Position numbers and translations under genes: made by a program. 64,000 nt of DNA from Synchiropus splendidus (taxonomy: Eukaryota; Chordata; Actinopteri; Syngnathiformes; Callionymidae), in assembly GCF_027744825.2 (NCBI RefSeq), contig NC_071336.1, positions 23,458,501 through 23,522,500 of the forward strand, written 5' to 3'. Positions 1 through 14,534 of the stretch are shown here, in pieces; position 1 is the first letter of the stretch, and each line of letters opens with the position of its first letter. The notes beneath the pieces were generated by a model that did no database searches, had not been told where the DNA came from, and was given only the letters and a program-made list of their open reading frames with translations.

Positions 1-355
1 AAGAACCTAGCGCGCTGGAGCTGGCACGCCTGCCCCCTCACTTACTGAAATCCTCCAGTACGCCGACCCCTCCGAAGCTAGCCTCCGTGAGGGAGAGCAA
101 AAGTGACCCAAAACTCAGGAAGCAGGATTCACTGAAGCCAAAGAGCCTTGCAGACACAAAGAAAGCCAGTATGGAGATTGCTGAAAACACAGAAGAAACA
201 GTAAGAGTGCCTCCTCTGAACACACCATGTCGCTTGATGCTGAAGAAGCTCAGTGTGTGGTTGCTGTTTTGCAGGGTCCGAATTCAATCCTCGTGGCTAT
301 GGTGATGCTGCTGAACATCGGGCTTGCTATTATATTTGTCCACTTTCTCACATGA
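1..355 (+). CDS. jph1: Junctophilin-1, C-terminal part (last two coding exons, 5' partial)
   Basis: Junctophilin-1 bridges the plasma membrane (T-tubule) and the ER/SR in excitable cells. MORN repeats bind the plasma membrane and a C-terminal helix anchors the protein in the SR. Only the last 92 codons are here. The exon 1-200 is read in the frame starting at base 3 and encodes the polar, Lys/Ser/Pro-rich tail. The donor GTAAGA is at 201. A 74 bp intron ends at TTTTGCAG, and the last exon (275-352, stop TGA 353-355) encodes 26 residues. They begin GPNSILVAMV and end FVHFLT, the hydrophobic tail anchor typical of junctophilins. Both exons are joined in phase 0. Synteny with ELOC/UBE2W/STAU2 favours JPH1 over JPH2-4. 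Which teleost duplicate (a or b) cannot be told from this fragment. The MORN repeats lie left of the window. Confidence 0.93.
275..355 (+). CDS. jph1: jph1 last coding exon: SR membrane anchor
   Basis: The acceptor AG is at 273-274. The exon encodes 26 residues then TGA. About 20 consecutive hydrophobic residues (ILVAMVMLLNIGLAIIFV) form the single transmembrane segment, followed by HFLT at the very C-terminus, the usual end of the family. The preceding intron (201-274) is only 74 bp. Its retention would shift the frame and remove the anchor. Confidence 0.93.
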   Translation, partial: GPNSILVAMVMLLNIGLAIIFVHFLT

Positions 356-1646
356 TGAGTCTGATTCTCAGGTGAGTCAAGGTCAACGTGCCACCCTCTG
401 CCTCTGACGGCAAACTGTCCAAATTCTAAACAACCTATTTCCGTTGCAGTGTTACCGTGGCAACCAGTTCCGTTGCATCACTGGGCTTGGAAACGGCTAC
501 TGGCACCAGTGAGACTCTGGGCATCTGTAGGTGTTTGGAAAACAGCATGGCACCGACAAGAATCAAGATGATGTCATCACTACCAAGGACCAGCTTTGGT
601 CCTGGACGAGGCCGGCTGGTGATTTAGCACTCGACGAGCTGAAATGAAATGTTGTGTCTAGTGAGTTTCAAAACTTATAAAAAAAAAGTTTCAATAATGT
701 AACCAATCATATGATGTCTGGAAACAAATCTGAAGTAATTGACACCCAGGTGCGCTGATCCAAGCAGCGGCTCTGGAGCTGGCTGGTTTGGCCAAGATGG
801 CGATGAGATGACGAGTGGAGATGCACTTTTAGATGACGGGAGCAAACAGCTGCCGTCTATTTTGTCATCTGACGTTTTGATGAGGAGATGTGAGCCTGGC
901 CGCTGGGACAGAAGAGGTGGGGGGGGCAGTTGTAGCCCGAGTGTGCTCAAGTGTTAGTGAGCATCTTTTCGGGTTTCACACCAGTCTGACAACAGAGAGC
1001 TGGACAAGACCGCTGCCAGCAGTCGGTGCTAGCACGGTCACTTTCCAGTCTTACTCTGCAGTCCAAACATCAACGCAGCTTACTCAAGCGCCGACCCTTC
1101 TCTGTCAAACACTCCCTGCCTGCGATACACCTTATTTTGCTATAGTGTAGGTTTCTTTCATCTAGCCTTGCACTCCTGATCTTGGTTACCTTCCTGAATG
1201 AGTAATATTTCCCATTTATTGTTTAAATTTTACTCATTGAAATGAAGATGTCATTTAACATGATGGTGAAGTGCAATATGTTTTATTTTGTTTATGAAGA
1301 GCTTATAATATATTTTGCCAAAAACAAAGGAGTGACGTGGTACATCTGTCCAATTCAAAGTCAAATGTGTTATTTATTGAAACTACAGGCAGGTGGAACA
1401 AGCTCCAATGATTTTTTTTTTCTCTCAAATTTTCTCATCTCCCTTCTCCTTCTGTGAAAGTGGAAAAAAGTACTCCAAAGCAATTTGGCAGTTTCCACAC
1501 CTGCTTCTTCAGTCCAGATGTGCTTGCATGAACCTTGTGACTGGACTTTGTGGGCAGTTGATCAACCGTTAGAAATGTGGCTCCAGCAGCGAAGGAGATG
1601 CCTTTTCAAAGTCTTTAACTGTTTACCTCAGAAGAATTGAGGAGGA

Positions 1647-1676
1647 GGGTGGGTGTGGGGAGGGGGGTGGGTGGGG
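1647..1676 (+). other. G-quadruplex-type G-run cluster in jph1 3' UTR
   Basis: At least five runs of three or more G with 1-3 base loops (GGGTGGGTGTGGGGA, then GGGGGGTGGGTGGGG) lie on the sense strand inside the inferred 3' UTR. This fits the usual G3+N1-7 quadruplex rule. Function is not shown. Confidence 0.6.
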
Positions 1677-2564
1677 TTTGCGCTGCCATCCTTGTCTTAA
1701 TTTTCGTCGTGTGTGGGACTCTGACTGTTGTCATCACCTGAATCATGCTTTTGCATTCATGTAGCTGTGCGGGTATGGCATGAGTTTCTTTGATTTTAGT
1801 GGTTATTTAGATGAAACTGTCTTTATCAACACAAAATATATATTTATTCATTATACAGCCGACGGTATATGTGTTTGTGAAAATGTTTCATCCGAAAAAA
1901 AGGGCTTTATAAATGCTGCAAGTTAGATTTTAGATTCAGTTTGTCTGTGCAGCATATGTTTGGAAAAATACTTTGGCTTATATGTTTGCCTACTTCCCAA
2001 TACTACTGAAAGCTATTTCTGGTTTCAGAAATTAGAGAAAAATATAATATATAGAATTATATTTAAAAAAAAATATATATATATATCAAATGAACCTCAA
2101 CACAGTTAGGCATCACACCCTCATTTTATTGTTTTAGCTTTCTTCTACATGAGAATGATGGAAAACCAGAGGGTTCCAGTGTTCCTGAGATATTTTTAAA
2201 CTGCAACCTTGCATGTTGGAGACATTTATATTTAGATTATATTATAGTATTTGTAAAGGTTTTTACAGAGCACAATCCAAAATCTGGTATGAGTTGGTAT
2301 TTTTCTATCAATTTGCACACCTGTATTTTGACAATGAATCTGTTTGTAATCGGTAATGTAATGCACATCTGATGTTTGGTTGACAAAAGAAAACTTTATT
2401 TGTAATTTGGTGCACTGTACGTACCACTTGGAGAAGTGGGAGGAGGATGTACTGGTTTGAGTATTTTTGACATGGAGGAACTGCGGGAAACTTTTGATAT
2501 CTCAAGGTTCATGTTGCCCCATTGATTTGTGGAAAGTCTTTGGAGATAAAGTTCTATGTATAAC

Positions 2565-2570
2565 AATAAA
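2565..2570 (+). terminator. Poly(A) signal AATAAA, jph1
   Basis: A canonical hexamer followed by a GT-rich element about 30-50 bases downstream. It is the best candidate for the jph1 mRNA 3' end. Confidence 0.65.
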
Positions 2571-3226
2571 GATGTTATGCCTTGATAAACTCATTCTGAC
2601 TGTGTATGGTGGTTTTGTAGCGATGTAAGTTGAACGTTTTGCTACAGTGCACTCTTGCCTGCTTCATCCCTTTGTGGAGCCTCCACTCTTATTAAACTTG
2701 AAATCATACTTATTTTTTTACTTACTTACAATTTGGGAGACTGGAGGAAGCGACATTCTGCTTTCACAGTGAAAAGCTCCACCACAAATGACATTCAGTG
2801 TGGCCACTAAAGACATGTTAGAGCTGGGTGTGGTCAAACAAATGGAGTATCAGAAAACCTATTTTAAAAACCATGTCAAATGCCAAACTGAAGATACTAA
2901 TGAAATTAAATTACATTTGTCTCAGTATCGAATACAACTCAAACTAAACATCTTTTTTTTGTTTGCATCAGGACCTACAGTAAAAAAAATGCTGAGGTTC
3001 AGCATTACAGATGACAGTAAAATCTTCTATTGAGAATCGTATACATTCCAATGTCAATGTCTTGCTTCATAGAGCTTCAACAGGCCGGAATAAAATTAAC
3101 AAATATTGAAGAAAGGAAGAAGCAAAATAAGAAACAACTCACTGTCAACCACTGATCAAAGTGACGTTCACGTGTCTGTCTTTCTTTGGGAACAAATCAA
3201 TTAATGTATTTGCTATAAAATTAAAA

Positions 3227-3244
3227 ATATATATATATATATAT
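3227..3244. repeat. (AT)9 microsatellite
   Basis: Uninterrupted AT dinucleotides in the jph1-eloc spacer. Confidence 0.95.
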
Positions 3245-3435
3245 TGTTTATTTTGCATCAGTTTGGCAATAACACAATAAATCACAATGGTGGCTGTATT
3301 CACGTTTTTATAAAACCTTATTTAAAGTAAAGCTCTTTTAATGTCTAGAAAATATTTGTATAAGAATTTCAATGTTATAAGAATTTCAAGTGCATTCAGA
3401 GTGGTGGAAACCCTGGGCATTGTGTAGCGAAAAAG

Positions 3436-3485
3436 ATCCCTGAACAAAAGCAAACAGATGCTTTTGTTTGCTTTTGTTCAGGGAT
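3436..3485. repeat. Perfect inverted repeat, 21-bp arms, 8-base loop
   Basis: The left arm 3436-3456 begins ATCCCTGAACAAAAG. The right arm 3465-3485 is its exact reverse complement, ending CTTTTGTTCAGGGAT. The loop is GATGCTTT. The arms have no mismatch. The sequence just outside the arms does not pair. It lies about 0.85 kb downstream of the jph1 poly(A) signal. Confidence 0.95.
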
Positions 3486-6400
3486 TCCTCCATGTTTGTT
3501 GTTGTTGTTATCATCCTAGCTGCCACGTGTCTTGTGCATCAGTGGACCAGGAACTCCTGCACTTACAAAGGTTCCCTGTTGTCTGGAGAACAAACTGTTA
3601 AATTAAAATGATTAAATGCAATTAAAATATTGTAACGCAATTTTTGTTGTAATTAATTGTAATTAAATTATTTAATTTGACTTCATTTAATTAGCTAGGT
3701 GAAAACAACCATTCTAAATAATAGTGTTTTAAATTCCGCTCTCATGTTGGCTGAGAGTGCTCAGCTGATCATTTGGTCTGGGTGTTCTCCCTCGGCTCCT
3801 CTGACCTCATACTGACCTTTTCATAATGAGATCCAGGGGGAAAAAGACTCGGCGTCAAATGAAAGCGTCTTCATCAGTGTCCCACATTGGTGGAACAAGA
3901 GCAGGGCGGTTTGTCTCGGGTGATTTTGTACCGTTTCCAATGCTGATCAGCGCTGGATCAGTTTCAGGTTACACACACTGTAGCACCTGCCCATAATCAG
4001 CCCACACCATAGTCATGCACTTGCAGTAGACCCTTGGCCCCTGACGCAAGCAGACGCTTGAAGTCTTCCAGCTCTCACTTTCAACAGTTGTTCCGAGTGT
4101 TAACAAAGAGCCCTCTGGCTTTCTTCGCTCTGGTCTTCTGCTGATTTGACGTTAATCGAATTATAGACCCTCTGCTATATTTACTGGGAGCACAAGCTTG
4201 TATCGTACCGACACCTTTAATCTTGGAGGAAACCAAACACTTATGACTGAGTCAATAATATTACAGAATGCGTCTGTTGCAGCCTGGCACCCTCCAAAAG
4301 TGGTTGCACAGCACATACGTGCAAATAGGAGCCAGTGGGTTGCACTTCAGGAAACAATCTTAAACAGATTCCATTGACCATTTTGGAACTCAGGAAAGAA
4401 CCAATGAAAACAGTCCTGTGATGCAACAGTTTTTTTCATGAGAGAAGTGCTTCTTATTTCATCCTGTTCACAGGTTACGTTCTCGTCGATTCCGCCCAGA
4501 TCAGACGAGGAATTTATTTGAGTTCTTGTTAGAATCGTTCTCAGAACTTGCACCGCCGCACTCACAAGCCCATGCCATGGCCCCGCCCACTCCTCATGTC
4601 ACACTGACTAGCAATGGAACAGCTCCTCTGACCTGCAGCAGGTAAACACAGTGTTTTTACACTCCCCTTCAGAGTCCTGTTACATTTCATATGGATATCT
4701 TTGGATTGTCCATTAAATGATTTTGCTGTTTATAACAGGTCTTTGTTTGTAGTTTGATGTTTCAAAAGAAGTCAGTGTGAAATGACTTTAATTTAAAAGA
4801 TTGGAGGTGGATGTGACCCTACAACTTTGGCGACGTGCTCTGCTCACTCTCCCACGGTTCCACTCATCACATCTCAGTAAGTATTCACAAACTCATGTGG
4901 AATAGATGTGGACACACTCCTGGAATTCCATAATGGTAAAAACATATTTGTCAGAGCAAACACATAAAAATTTCAGTGATTCAATCGCACGTTGTGTTTT
5001 AAAAGTCTAATTTTCCGGCTTGTCCTCATAATGCTAATAATAAGAGTGACTTTGTGGGACCCGTGCCCTTTTCGGTTTTAGCACCCACCCCCCCAAAATG
5101 TCCGTGCACGTGCACACACACATTTTTTGAAGCTTTTTGATAACTCCTGTCCAAGTGTCCGTCTGTCTCTCAGTCATTGGTGGGATGGATTCAAAAGGAA
5201 AATGAATTAATGAGAAAAAAAATGAAATCATTAAGCTCATGATCAAATTTCGGGGAGAAGTAAAGCAATGTTGAGTATTAATGGTGGAAATACTGTCCAA
5301 AGCACAATGACAAATACATTTAACTGAGGAGGTTGAAGATGGAAGTGGTAGCAGAGCAAGCAAGTTGTAAAAGCAAGTGCATATCTCAACTTTTCAAATG
5401 ATTTAGCGATACGACAGACAAACGTGACGTCCATGGCTGAGCTAATAATGCGGTTATTGTTTGGTCTGCTCGTCCTGAAAGTAGTTGAACAGTTGAAATG
5501 TCTACCGCCATTTTCCCTGTCCTAAATTATATTTAACTTCCCTCTGAGCCTGGGCCTCTACCTTCTGACTAAAATGCAGCTTGCTTCTAAAATTGGATTA
5601 AGTCTGGTAAGCAGTCAGAGGATATCAGTGCCTCGCTTTTTTTCAAAACTGTTGGGCTCAGGCATTGCTATCACTCGGATCCTCTTTCCATGCTTGGAAT
5701 ATCAGGCTTCGCGGTGCGTGTCTTCATCAGTTGTATTTGCTTAAACAAATCTCAGCAAACCATAAACCTGTCATTTAAACACAACTATTGTTTGATCCAA
5801 CGCGCTACAGTCGACATGGTCCCCAGAGAGTGGTGGTTCAGGCTCGATTTCTCCTCTGACACAAGCAAGATGATGACAAGTGAATTCGAAGGGGTCCATG
5901 TCTGGTGAGGAACGGCTGATGGGGACATTCATGCAAATCACACCACGATACTATACATACTGTATTGAGGTGGCAACAACAAAATACATCATTACAAAGA
6001 AGTAGTACTGGGTTTTCATTCCATGTTGAAATTGTGTCCATATGCTGCCATAAAACACAATGATTCTGACAAGGTTCTCATAAGTGAATCAAACGCCACC
6101 TCCAACTTATGATGTCACTGGTGATATCAAACACCGCTGTGCACCAAAGCAGTGGAAGTAGTGGCAAGTAGTGGCAGTAGTTACAAATAATGAGGGATTT
6201 GCCGACGTTTTTTGAGGAACAAGAGCAGGTTTAAGTAAACAAAGGACTTATTTTTATTAGTACCACATTGCTGGGAAGCGATGACTTAAACTATTGCAAA
6301 GATTTAGTGTCAGAACTCATCTGAGACAGATGCAGCACTGAACAGTAATGTTAAGAAGGGTCAGCAGTACAAAATACATAACACATTTGGGACTTACGCG

Positions 6401-8215
6401 ATCTTTTGCCGGTGAATATTGACGCCTCAGCCCCATTGTTTTGATAGTTTCCCCACATTGTTTTGATAGTCTTGTGGTCCATTTACATTCAAAATCCATT
6501 GCCATTTGCAGTGGGTTTCAAAACTCATTTGAGACAAACTTTCAGAGGCCAGATGGTTGCCACTCGTCCCTCATTCTTATAACTTGTTTCACCTATATCT
6601 TAAGACGCAGGAAAGAATAGGCTTGCATGTTCACTGGCACAATTAGAATGGTTCAACAAGTCTCCTCTGATACTGAAGATGAAGATCTCCACATGCATTC
6701 TCACAGTGTGCTGACAGGATCTGCTTCCAGTGACGTCACATACAATTCCGGTTCTCGATTTTATTGACTCACAACTAATTTACACTTATCTATCGTTGTA
6801 ATTCAGCAGAACCACCTTTGTAGATTTGGCAGATTTATTTGCATTGTTCCATGCACTCAGTCTTTTTCACTTTTTCACTCGTGCACAAGGCCCCCAGATT
6901 CTAACAGTTGAGATTCCACGTCCATTCCATATTGATATTCCAATGTCGTGTTAAAAATGCACATGACAAGAGAAAACTCAACAGAGCTCAATTTTCTTTC
7001 AGGTTTCCAAGGAATGGAAGAGGGGAAGTTTGACAACATGCCAAGTTCAAAAATTCTAAGGGTGTCAAGCTAACATTCTTCAGTTGCAGCCAAGTGCTGT
7101 GTCTCCAGCTTTCACCAGATTATTGTGTTTCAGTTTATATGAGCAGATGCAGTCACAGCAGATGGTTTTATGAGATTAGCTTTTAACTAGTTGAGTGTAA
7201 TTCCCCCTTTTCTATGCAGCTGTACAGACACTTCTCACATATTGTCACAACTGTGAAGTGAAAAGATGATATCTTGGCAGGCATCATTCAGATTTCCACC
7301 ATCTTTTTTTTCTATTTACTGCACACAATGATCTCTGAAACTACCTCCGGGCATCGAAACTAAACATGCAGATCAATGAAGGCTGCATTGTGGCACTACA
7401 TATTTGTCGCAAATATCACGTCCACGCTGCCATATATATTTATGAAGCTCACAATTTTGAAATTTATTGCAAACTTATCTGTATATGTAAAGTGTTTTTC
7501 TGTTCTTTCTGGTCACAGATTGAACATGAGGTGGACTGAGGGGGAAAAGAGAAAAAGAAACTCTAATTGTTGATGCATTTGGATGTGAATTTCGACTTGC
7601 TTTTCTAGATAAAGCACATGCCTGATAATTGATTTCTTATTTTACATGTTTAAATTTTCATCTGTGTATAAGTCAACAATAATGTTCAGTAATGACATCT
7701 TAGCATTCAGATTCTCATGAAGCTCTAACTAGTGATACAATTTCTCCATTCAAATCCAGAGCATGGAGACATACACAATCCCAACATCAATTTTTTAAAA
7801 ATGGACCAACTCCACCGGCCCAGCGGGGGAATTGCAGGTCACAGTGACTTGCTGGAGGCAAAAGGAGCTCATATCCTCAAATGCATTGTGACAGGCCTTT
7901 CCTTCTTTTCAGAGATGAAATGCCCACAGACACTCCTCCCCCACCTTTCTGACTAACCTCTCAAATACTGACCTGGTTCACTGTAGTGTTCATAAACAAG
8001 CGCAGCATGGATTTTAGACAATGCATGTGAAGCTGTGGACATGGACTGCGTGTTTGAAATGATTCTGTACTTATTGTGAATGATGTTCAGTTTTTGTTAT
8101 CATATCTTATGGCTTGTTAGTTTGTGTTTTCTTTTTATTTCTCACCATCAATATGTTATACTTGTAGCTGGTGACGTCCACTTGATGCAAGCGACAAAAT
8201 TCCATCGATTGTAGT

Positions 8216-8255
8216 CATTTCTCAGGTTATATTGAAAGTTATTTCTCAGGTTATA
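8216..8255. repeat. Short direct repeat, 24-base period
   Basis: ATTTCTCAGGTTATA occurs twice (within 8216-8231 and 8240-8255), 24 bases apart. It is probably a small local duplication. Confidence 0.8.
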
Positions 8256-10639
8256 CAGTCTTTTACAGATCAACTCTGAGTTTCTCGCCAAATACATGCA
8301 CCAGGCTGCAGCGACATCTAATTCAGAGGAGAATTCTTCAACATGGACCATCGCTTGGCTGCCATTGTCTTGTCTCCCACCTCCTCTTGTTGGTTCAGTC
8401 AAGATTCCAGGAAGGAACCGGCTCTTTTGATCGCTTTGTTGAGTCAATTCCTGTCTGCTGTTTATAAAGGGCTACTCCTGCAGGCCACCCCGTGCTACCA
8501 CCGTGTAATGGAAGAGCGCTGCCTCCATTTCAGGTCGCCTCGATTAAGTCCTTTTGGGGGAATTTCTTGGAGATACACTGCATAAGTGCTGTAATGCTAA
8601 CACCTGTGTCATCAGAGAGCATCACTGAACATATACAATAAAGGGTTTTTAACTGCAGACCAGGGCAAGTGCACCAATAGCTTGTCCTTCAGCTGGCGAG
8701 TTGACTTGTCACAATACATATAGCTAGATTCAGAAATTTGAATTTTATGTGCACTTTTCCTTTTTCCTAATCCAAGTTTAATATTTTGAACGTTTATTCT
8801 CCCTTGTCATATTCAAACACAATCTCGAATCTAATTGAATTCTATGCAGGTTAATCATCAATGCTGACCGGGAAATTCTTCCATTTATTGTTGACTGTAA
8901 ACACACACAAAAATAAGAGAAGTGTCACCATCTCATCGCTCTGAAAACTCCGTAAGCCTCAGGAACATCCTGATTCTTGAAGAAACTGTCATCCTCCATC
9001 AAGAAGTAAAGTGATCCATCAAATGTGCAAATTCATGATTTACACAAGGTGATCTGTTCTCGGCATCAAAACAATACACTTCATTTTAGATTTCAGGATC
9101 AAGCTGAACAGGTTGGTGGACAACTGCGATACAGTAGGTTAGTTGGTAGGAAGTTGGAGCTAAGTAGCTATTAGCATTTTGTTGCCAGTTCATACAGTGA
9201 AAAAAGCACATAGTAAATAACCCCTGAAACTGTATCAGGATAAACAAGAACCATGAGGGGAGGTATTTAGGATGTTGACTGAGAGCAGTTTTACATGTTT
9301 GCATAAACTTGAATACAAATGATTTTTAGCTCCATTAGTTCAACAGTTAATAAAACTCACTTTTAAGGCAGATTGAATACCCAGTGTTTAAGTTGTAAAT
9401 ACCAACGTCAGCAGGGATTATATTGATTTATAGTCAGGGGCTTTAAAGTCATAATGGTCCAGTCCGATGATTTGTTAATATTCACGACCTTAGGCTTGTG
9501 AAGGATGTTTGATATCAACGAGCATGACAAGAGTTTTGGCATATATTGTGCGTATGTGTCAAGGAAGCCCTGTTCTGAGAGGCCACTACAGCCTCCCCAA
9601 AAATAGAGCCGCGAGCAGCTGCAGCAGGGCGGGTCAGTCATATCAGGGGGACATCAAAGGGCCCGCCGCCACCCGCCTGCTCTGATTATAAGCACTAATG
9701 GTGTAATGGGGGACTGGAAGGTCAGTGATTGTTTTTTATGGTGGGTGTATGTGTGTCTGGGGGGGAGGGGAGGTCGACCCGCTGCTGTTAACAGGCAGCG
9801 AGAAGCTACCAGAACATTCGCTGGAAATCAAAACTGATAAAGCTGCTGTTGCAGTAGCCGCACGTGTGCGACCCCCACAGAGGTCATCAGTCGGAGCAAC
9901 TTGTTCATGAACTCTGGCGTCACCTTGGTCTTACATGTCACTGCGGTGGACTGAAGAAAGTATTTGTCAGTAGCACACCTGAGTCAAACGCAGTGATTTA
10001 CAAGCAGTTATTCGGGTCACCGCTCAGATGGCCTGCGTCCATTTAGGCGCCTCAAATTTCAACAGTCATCACTTTTCCTGCATGAAACCAGTCCTGCCAG
10101 GATGAGTGCAGTGTCATTCCCAACCCCTTCATCATGATAATGTCATGATTATTGTTTTACTTTTTAAGTCTTGTTACATTTGTGGCATTAAAACCACCTG
10201 TCTTCAGTCAATACATTTTGACTATTAGGGAACTATTCCCCATGATAATGCACAACACAAGACTCCTGTCCTGTCTGGTTGTTTTCTTTTAATTCGGAGT
10301 TCTCTGGAAATGTGTCAGTCATATTTAAGAAACACCTGCCAACACGCGTCACAGCGAGAGTAGACTTAGACGAGGGCGCCATCTATAGGTAACTTGGGCA
10401 CTCGTTGGTTCTATATTTATTTTATAGACTCCTCATTGGAAGTGAAAATGATTAAAGCACATACTTTAAAAAAAATCATCTTTCAAGTGTTACAGTTGCT
10501 CTGCATTTTAATTCGTCTGAAAATACAAATTGTGAAAATTGTGAAATGAATTAATCGTGAAATAATATGATCACACATGTAACAGTAACGCCACGCTACT
10601 GGTGCCCGTGCTTGACGACAAATAAATGATTATATATAA

Positions 10640-10778
10640 ATGCAATATTGACACGGGGCTACCGGAAGTTATTTTCATTCACCAGCTGGTCTCCACTCAA
10701 ACTGTTTCCGGGTGTCAACAACCTGGTAGCTAGTCGTTAGCCAGCCAAGACACGAACTCCACATTCTGTCGAAGAGTG
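10640..10778 (+). promoter_or_regulatory. eloc: eloc promoter and noncoding exon 1
   Basis: The consensus ETS/GABP site ACCGGAAGT lies at 10661-10669, typical of housekeeping promoters. Local CpG content rises from about 10590 to 11170. A good donor GTAAGA at 10779 fits the end of a 5' untranslated exon joining to the acceptor at 11250-11251. The transcription start is not visible and is inferred to lie between about 10670 and 10740. No TATA box was recognised. Confidence 0.55.
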
Positions 10779-11251
10779 GTAAGAACCCGCATTCCCCACC
10801 TCTGTTGCCCCTTTGCGTTTTGTTATTAAGTCTCGACTGAGTTGGTGGATGTGTTTAAACAGCCAACTCTCGAAAAATAACAGTCTCAATTGGCGTCTGT
10901 CCGGTTAGCTTTTATGTTAGCTGCAGTTAGCAATGAGGTTTGGGATGGTCTGCGAAAATATACCGGCTTTCGCCTAGGTGTTCGCCTAGAGGTGGGGTTC
11001 ATATTGAAAACTTGATTACGTTCGCGCTTCTGTATTCATTTCTGTGTAAAGTCTGTGACGCGTAGAAATCAAAGGTCGAGATGAATTAAAGCGTATATAG
11101 TCATAATCCCTTCACGAATTTGACCATCCTACTTTTAGACCGCACTCGCCGTAACTCGCCTTGTATGCACGGCAACACATTTTGTCGCACTTTGAATGTG
11201 TACATCGATTTATTTTAATGTTTTAATTTAGTTTTTGTTTTGTCTTTCTAG

Positions 11252-13454
<2,203 letters not shown>

Positions 13455-14240
13455 AGTTATGGAGACGATGTAGCTGCTTTAACACTTTTAGATGTTTTGA
13501 CTATTTAACATAATGTGTATGACATCACAAGTTTTGTCATAACTTTGCGTATTAAACAATTTCATTTTAGTATGTGTGAATATGGCAGACTGCATCACTT
13601 GGCTTGAATGAGAAAAATGTTATCCCTACTCCTCGAATCCTTCCTTTCCTTGTCTGCCTCAATAAAGAACTGTTTGGAAAGACTTCTGATGACTTTTAAC
13701 ATTGTTTCAATTAGCATGTTTGATATCAACTGTGCAACTGGTGAATTCGATCACAGAACAGCTCCTGCTATTCATTTTGTAATGCTATGGAAAAGATTTC
13801 ATAGAAAGACCGGAGCAACCTGAAAGCTCTTTCAAACCGAAGACCATGAAAGTTAGTTGTGCACTGAAATGTTACTGTGTGCTGTTATTCAACAGGATGC
13901 TGGACATGAATAGTAATGTTTGCTGTATTCCTCACATTGGTTCAATGATAATTACAGCTTGCTTTTTTTTGTGCTCTCAATTTTGAAATACGAGTGGAAT
14001 AAACTTTGCTGACACAAGATGACCCTCCTCAGTATCATATTTCCAGAATGAAAGCAGGGGGAATTCTTGAATGGAACTATTTATTTTGCTGCTGTTGCTG
14101 AAATAAAGTGAACAACATGACAAGTGAGGTGACACTTGGCTTGATTCAGTCCTTGCATGTTTTCTAGACTCTTATGAATACAGGAATTCGCAAGTTAGAC
14201 TTGAGAAGCTCAATTAAATATAAATACAAAGTCCATCAGT
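13455..14240 (+). other. eloc: eloc 3' UTR and short spacer to ube2w
   Basis: AATAAA at 13661-13666 is the likely main poly(A) signal, giving a UTR of about 230 bases. Further AATAAA hexamers at 13998-14003 and 14102-14107 could give longer forms. The gap to the ube2w promoter is only a few hundred bases. Confidence 0.65.
13661..13666 (+). terminator. Poly(A) signal AATAAA, eloc
   Basis: First canonical hexamer after the eloc stop codon. Confidence 0.65.
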
Positions 14241-14248
14241 CAGTTATT

Positions 14249-14256
14249 TGACGTCA
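14249..14256. promoter_or_regulatory. Palindromic CRE TGACGTCA (distal)
   Basis: Full CREB/ATF consensus, about 340 bases upstream of the ube2w start codon. Confidence 0.7.
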
Positions 14257-14351
14257 GTTGACGACACGCAGTGAAACTATGTGTTCGCTCTTATTGCTGC
14301 CGGACGCTGCTATTTAATCACTGCATCTGTGATCCATATTTACGAGGGCTC

Positions 14352-14359
14352 TGACGTCA
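14352..14359. promoter_or_regulatory. Palindromic CRE TGACGTCA (proximal)
   Basis: Second full CREB/ATF consensus, about 240 bases upstream of the start codon. Confidence 0.7.
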
Positions 14360-14534
14360 ACCAAATGTGCATGTCAACTCGCCTTTGTTATTGACATTTT
14401 AAATATACGGCATGCATTCAGCAGCAGTTATTTTTTAACGCAACTTGAAAACGTCAAACTGGTCGAAAGGCACAAAAGAAATGAGACGCCAAACGAGTGA
14501 CGTCGGTGCTTGTTTCCCTCTGTCAAAACAACTT

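Larger units (their letters stand above)
356..2590 (+). other. jph1: jph1 3' UTR
   Basis: This AT-rich stretch follows the TGA and has no coding signal. A canonical AATAAA lies at 2565-2570 and is followed about 30 bases later by a GT-rich stretch (around 2600-2620), the usual arrangement at a cleavage site. It contains a G-rich block at 1641-1676 and an (AT)7 run at 2073-2086. No other strong poly(A) signal was noted before 2565, so a 2.2 kb 3' UTR is inferred. The cleavage site was not observed. Confidence 0.7.
2591..10640. other. Intergenic spacer jph1-eloc, no gene recognised
   Basis: Eight kilobases of AT-rich sequence. The scattered short ORFs (up to 109 codons, e.g. 5034-5363 minus) have no recognisable domains or splice-consistent continuations. 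It holds an (AT)9 run at 3227-3244, the hairpin at 3436-3485 and small direct repeats (6154-6183, 6435-6470, 8216-8255). TMEM70 and LY96, which lie here in human, were looked for on both strands and not recognised. Confidence 0.6.

Noticed and set aside
8148..8447. 99-codon minus-strand ORF tested as TMEM70 in the JPH1-ELOC spacer
   Set aside because: No similarity to TMEM70 membrane segments, and too far from the ELOC promoter for a head-to-head pair.
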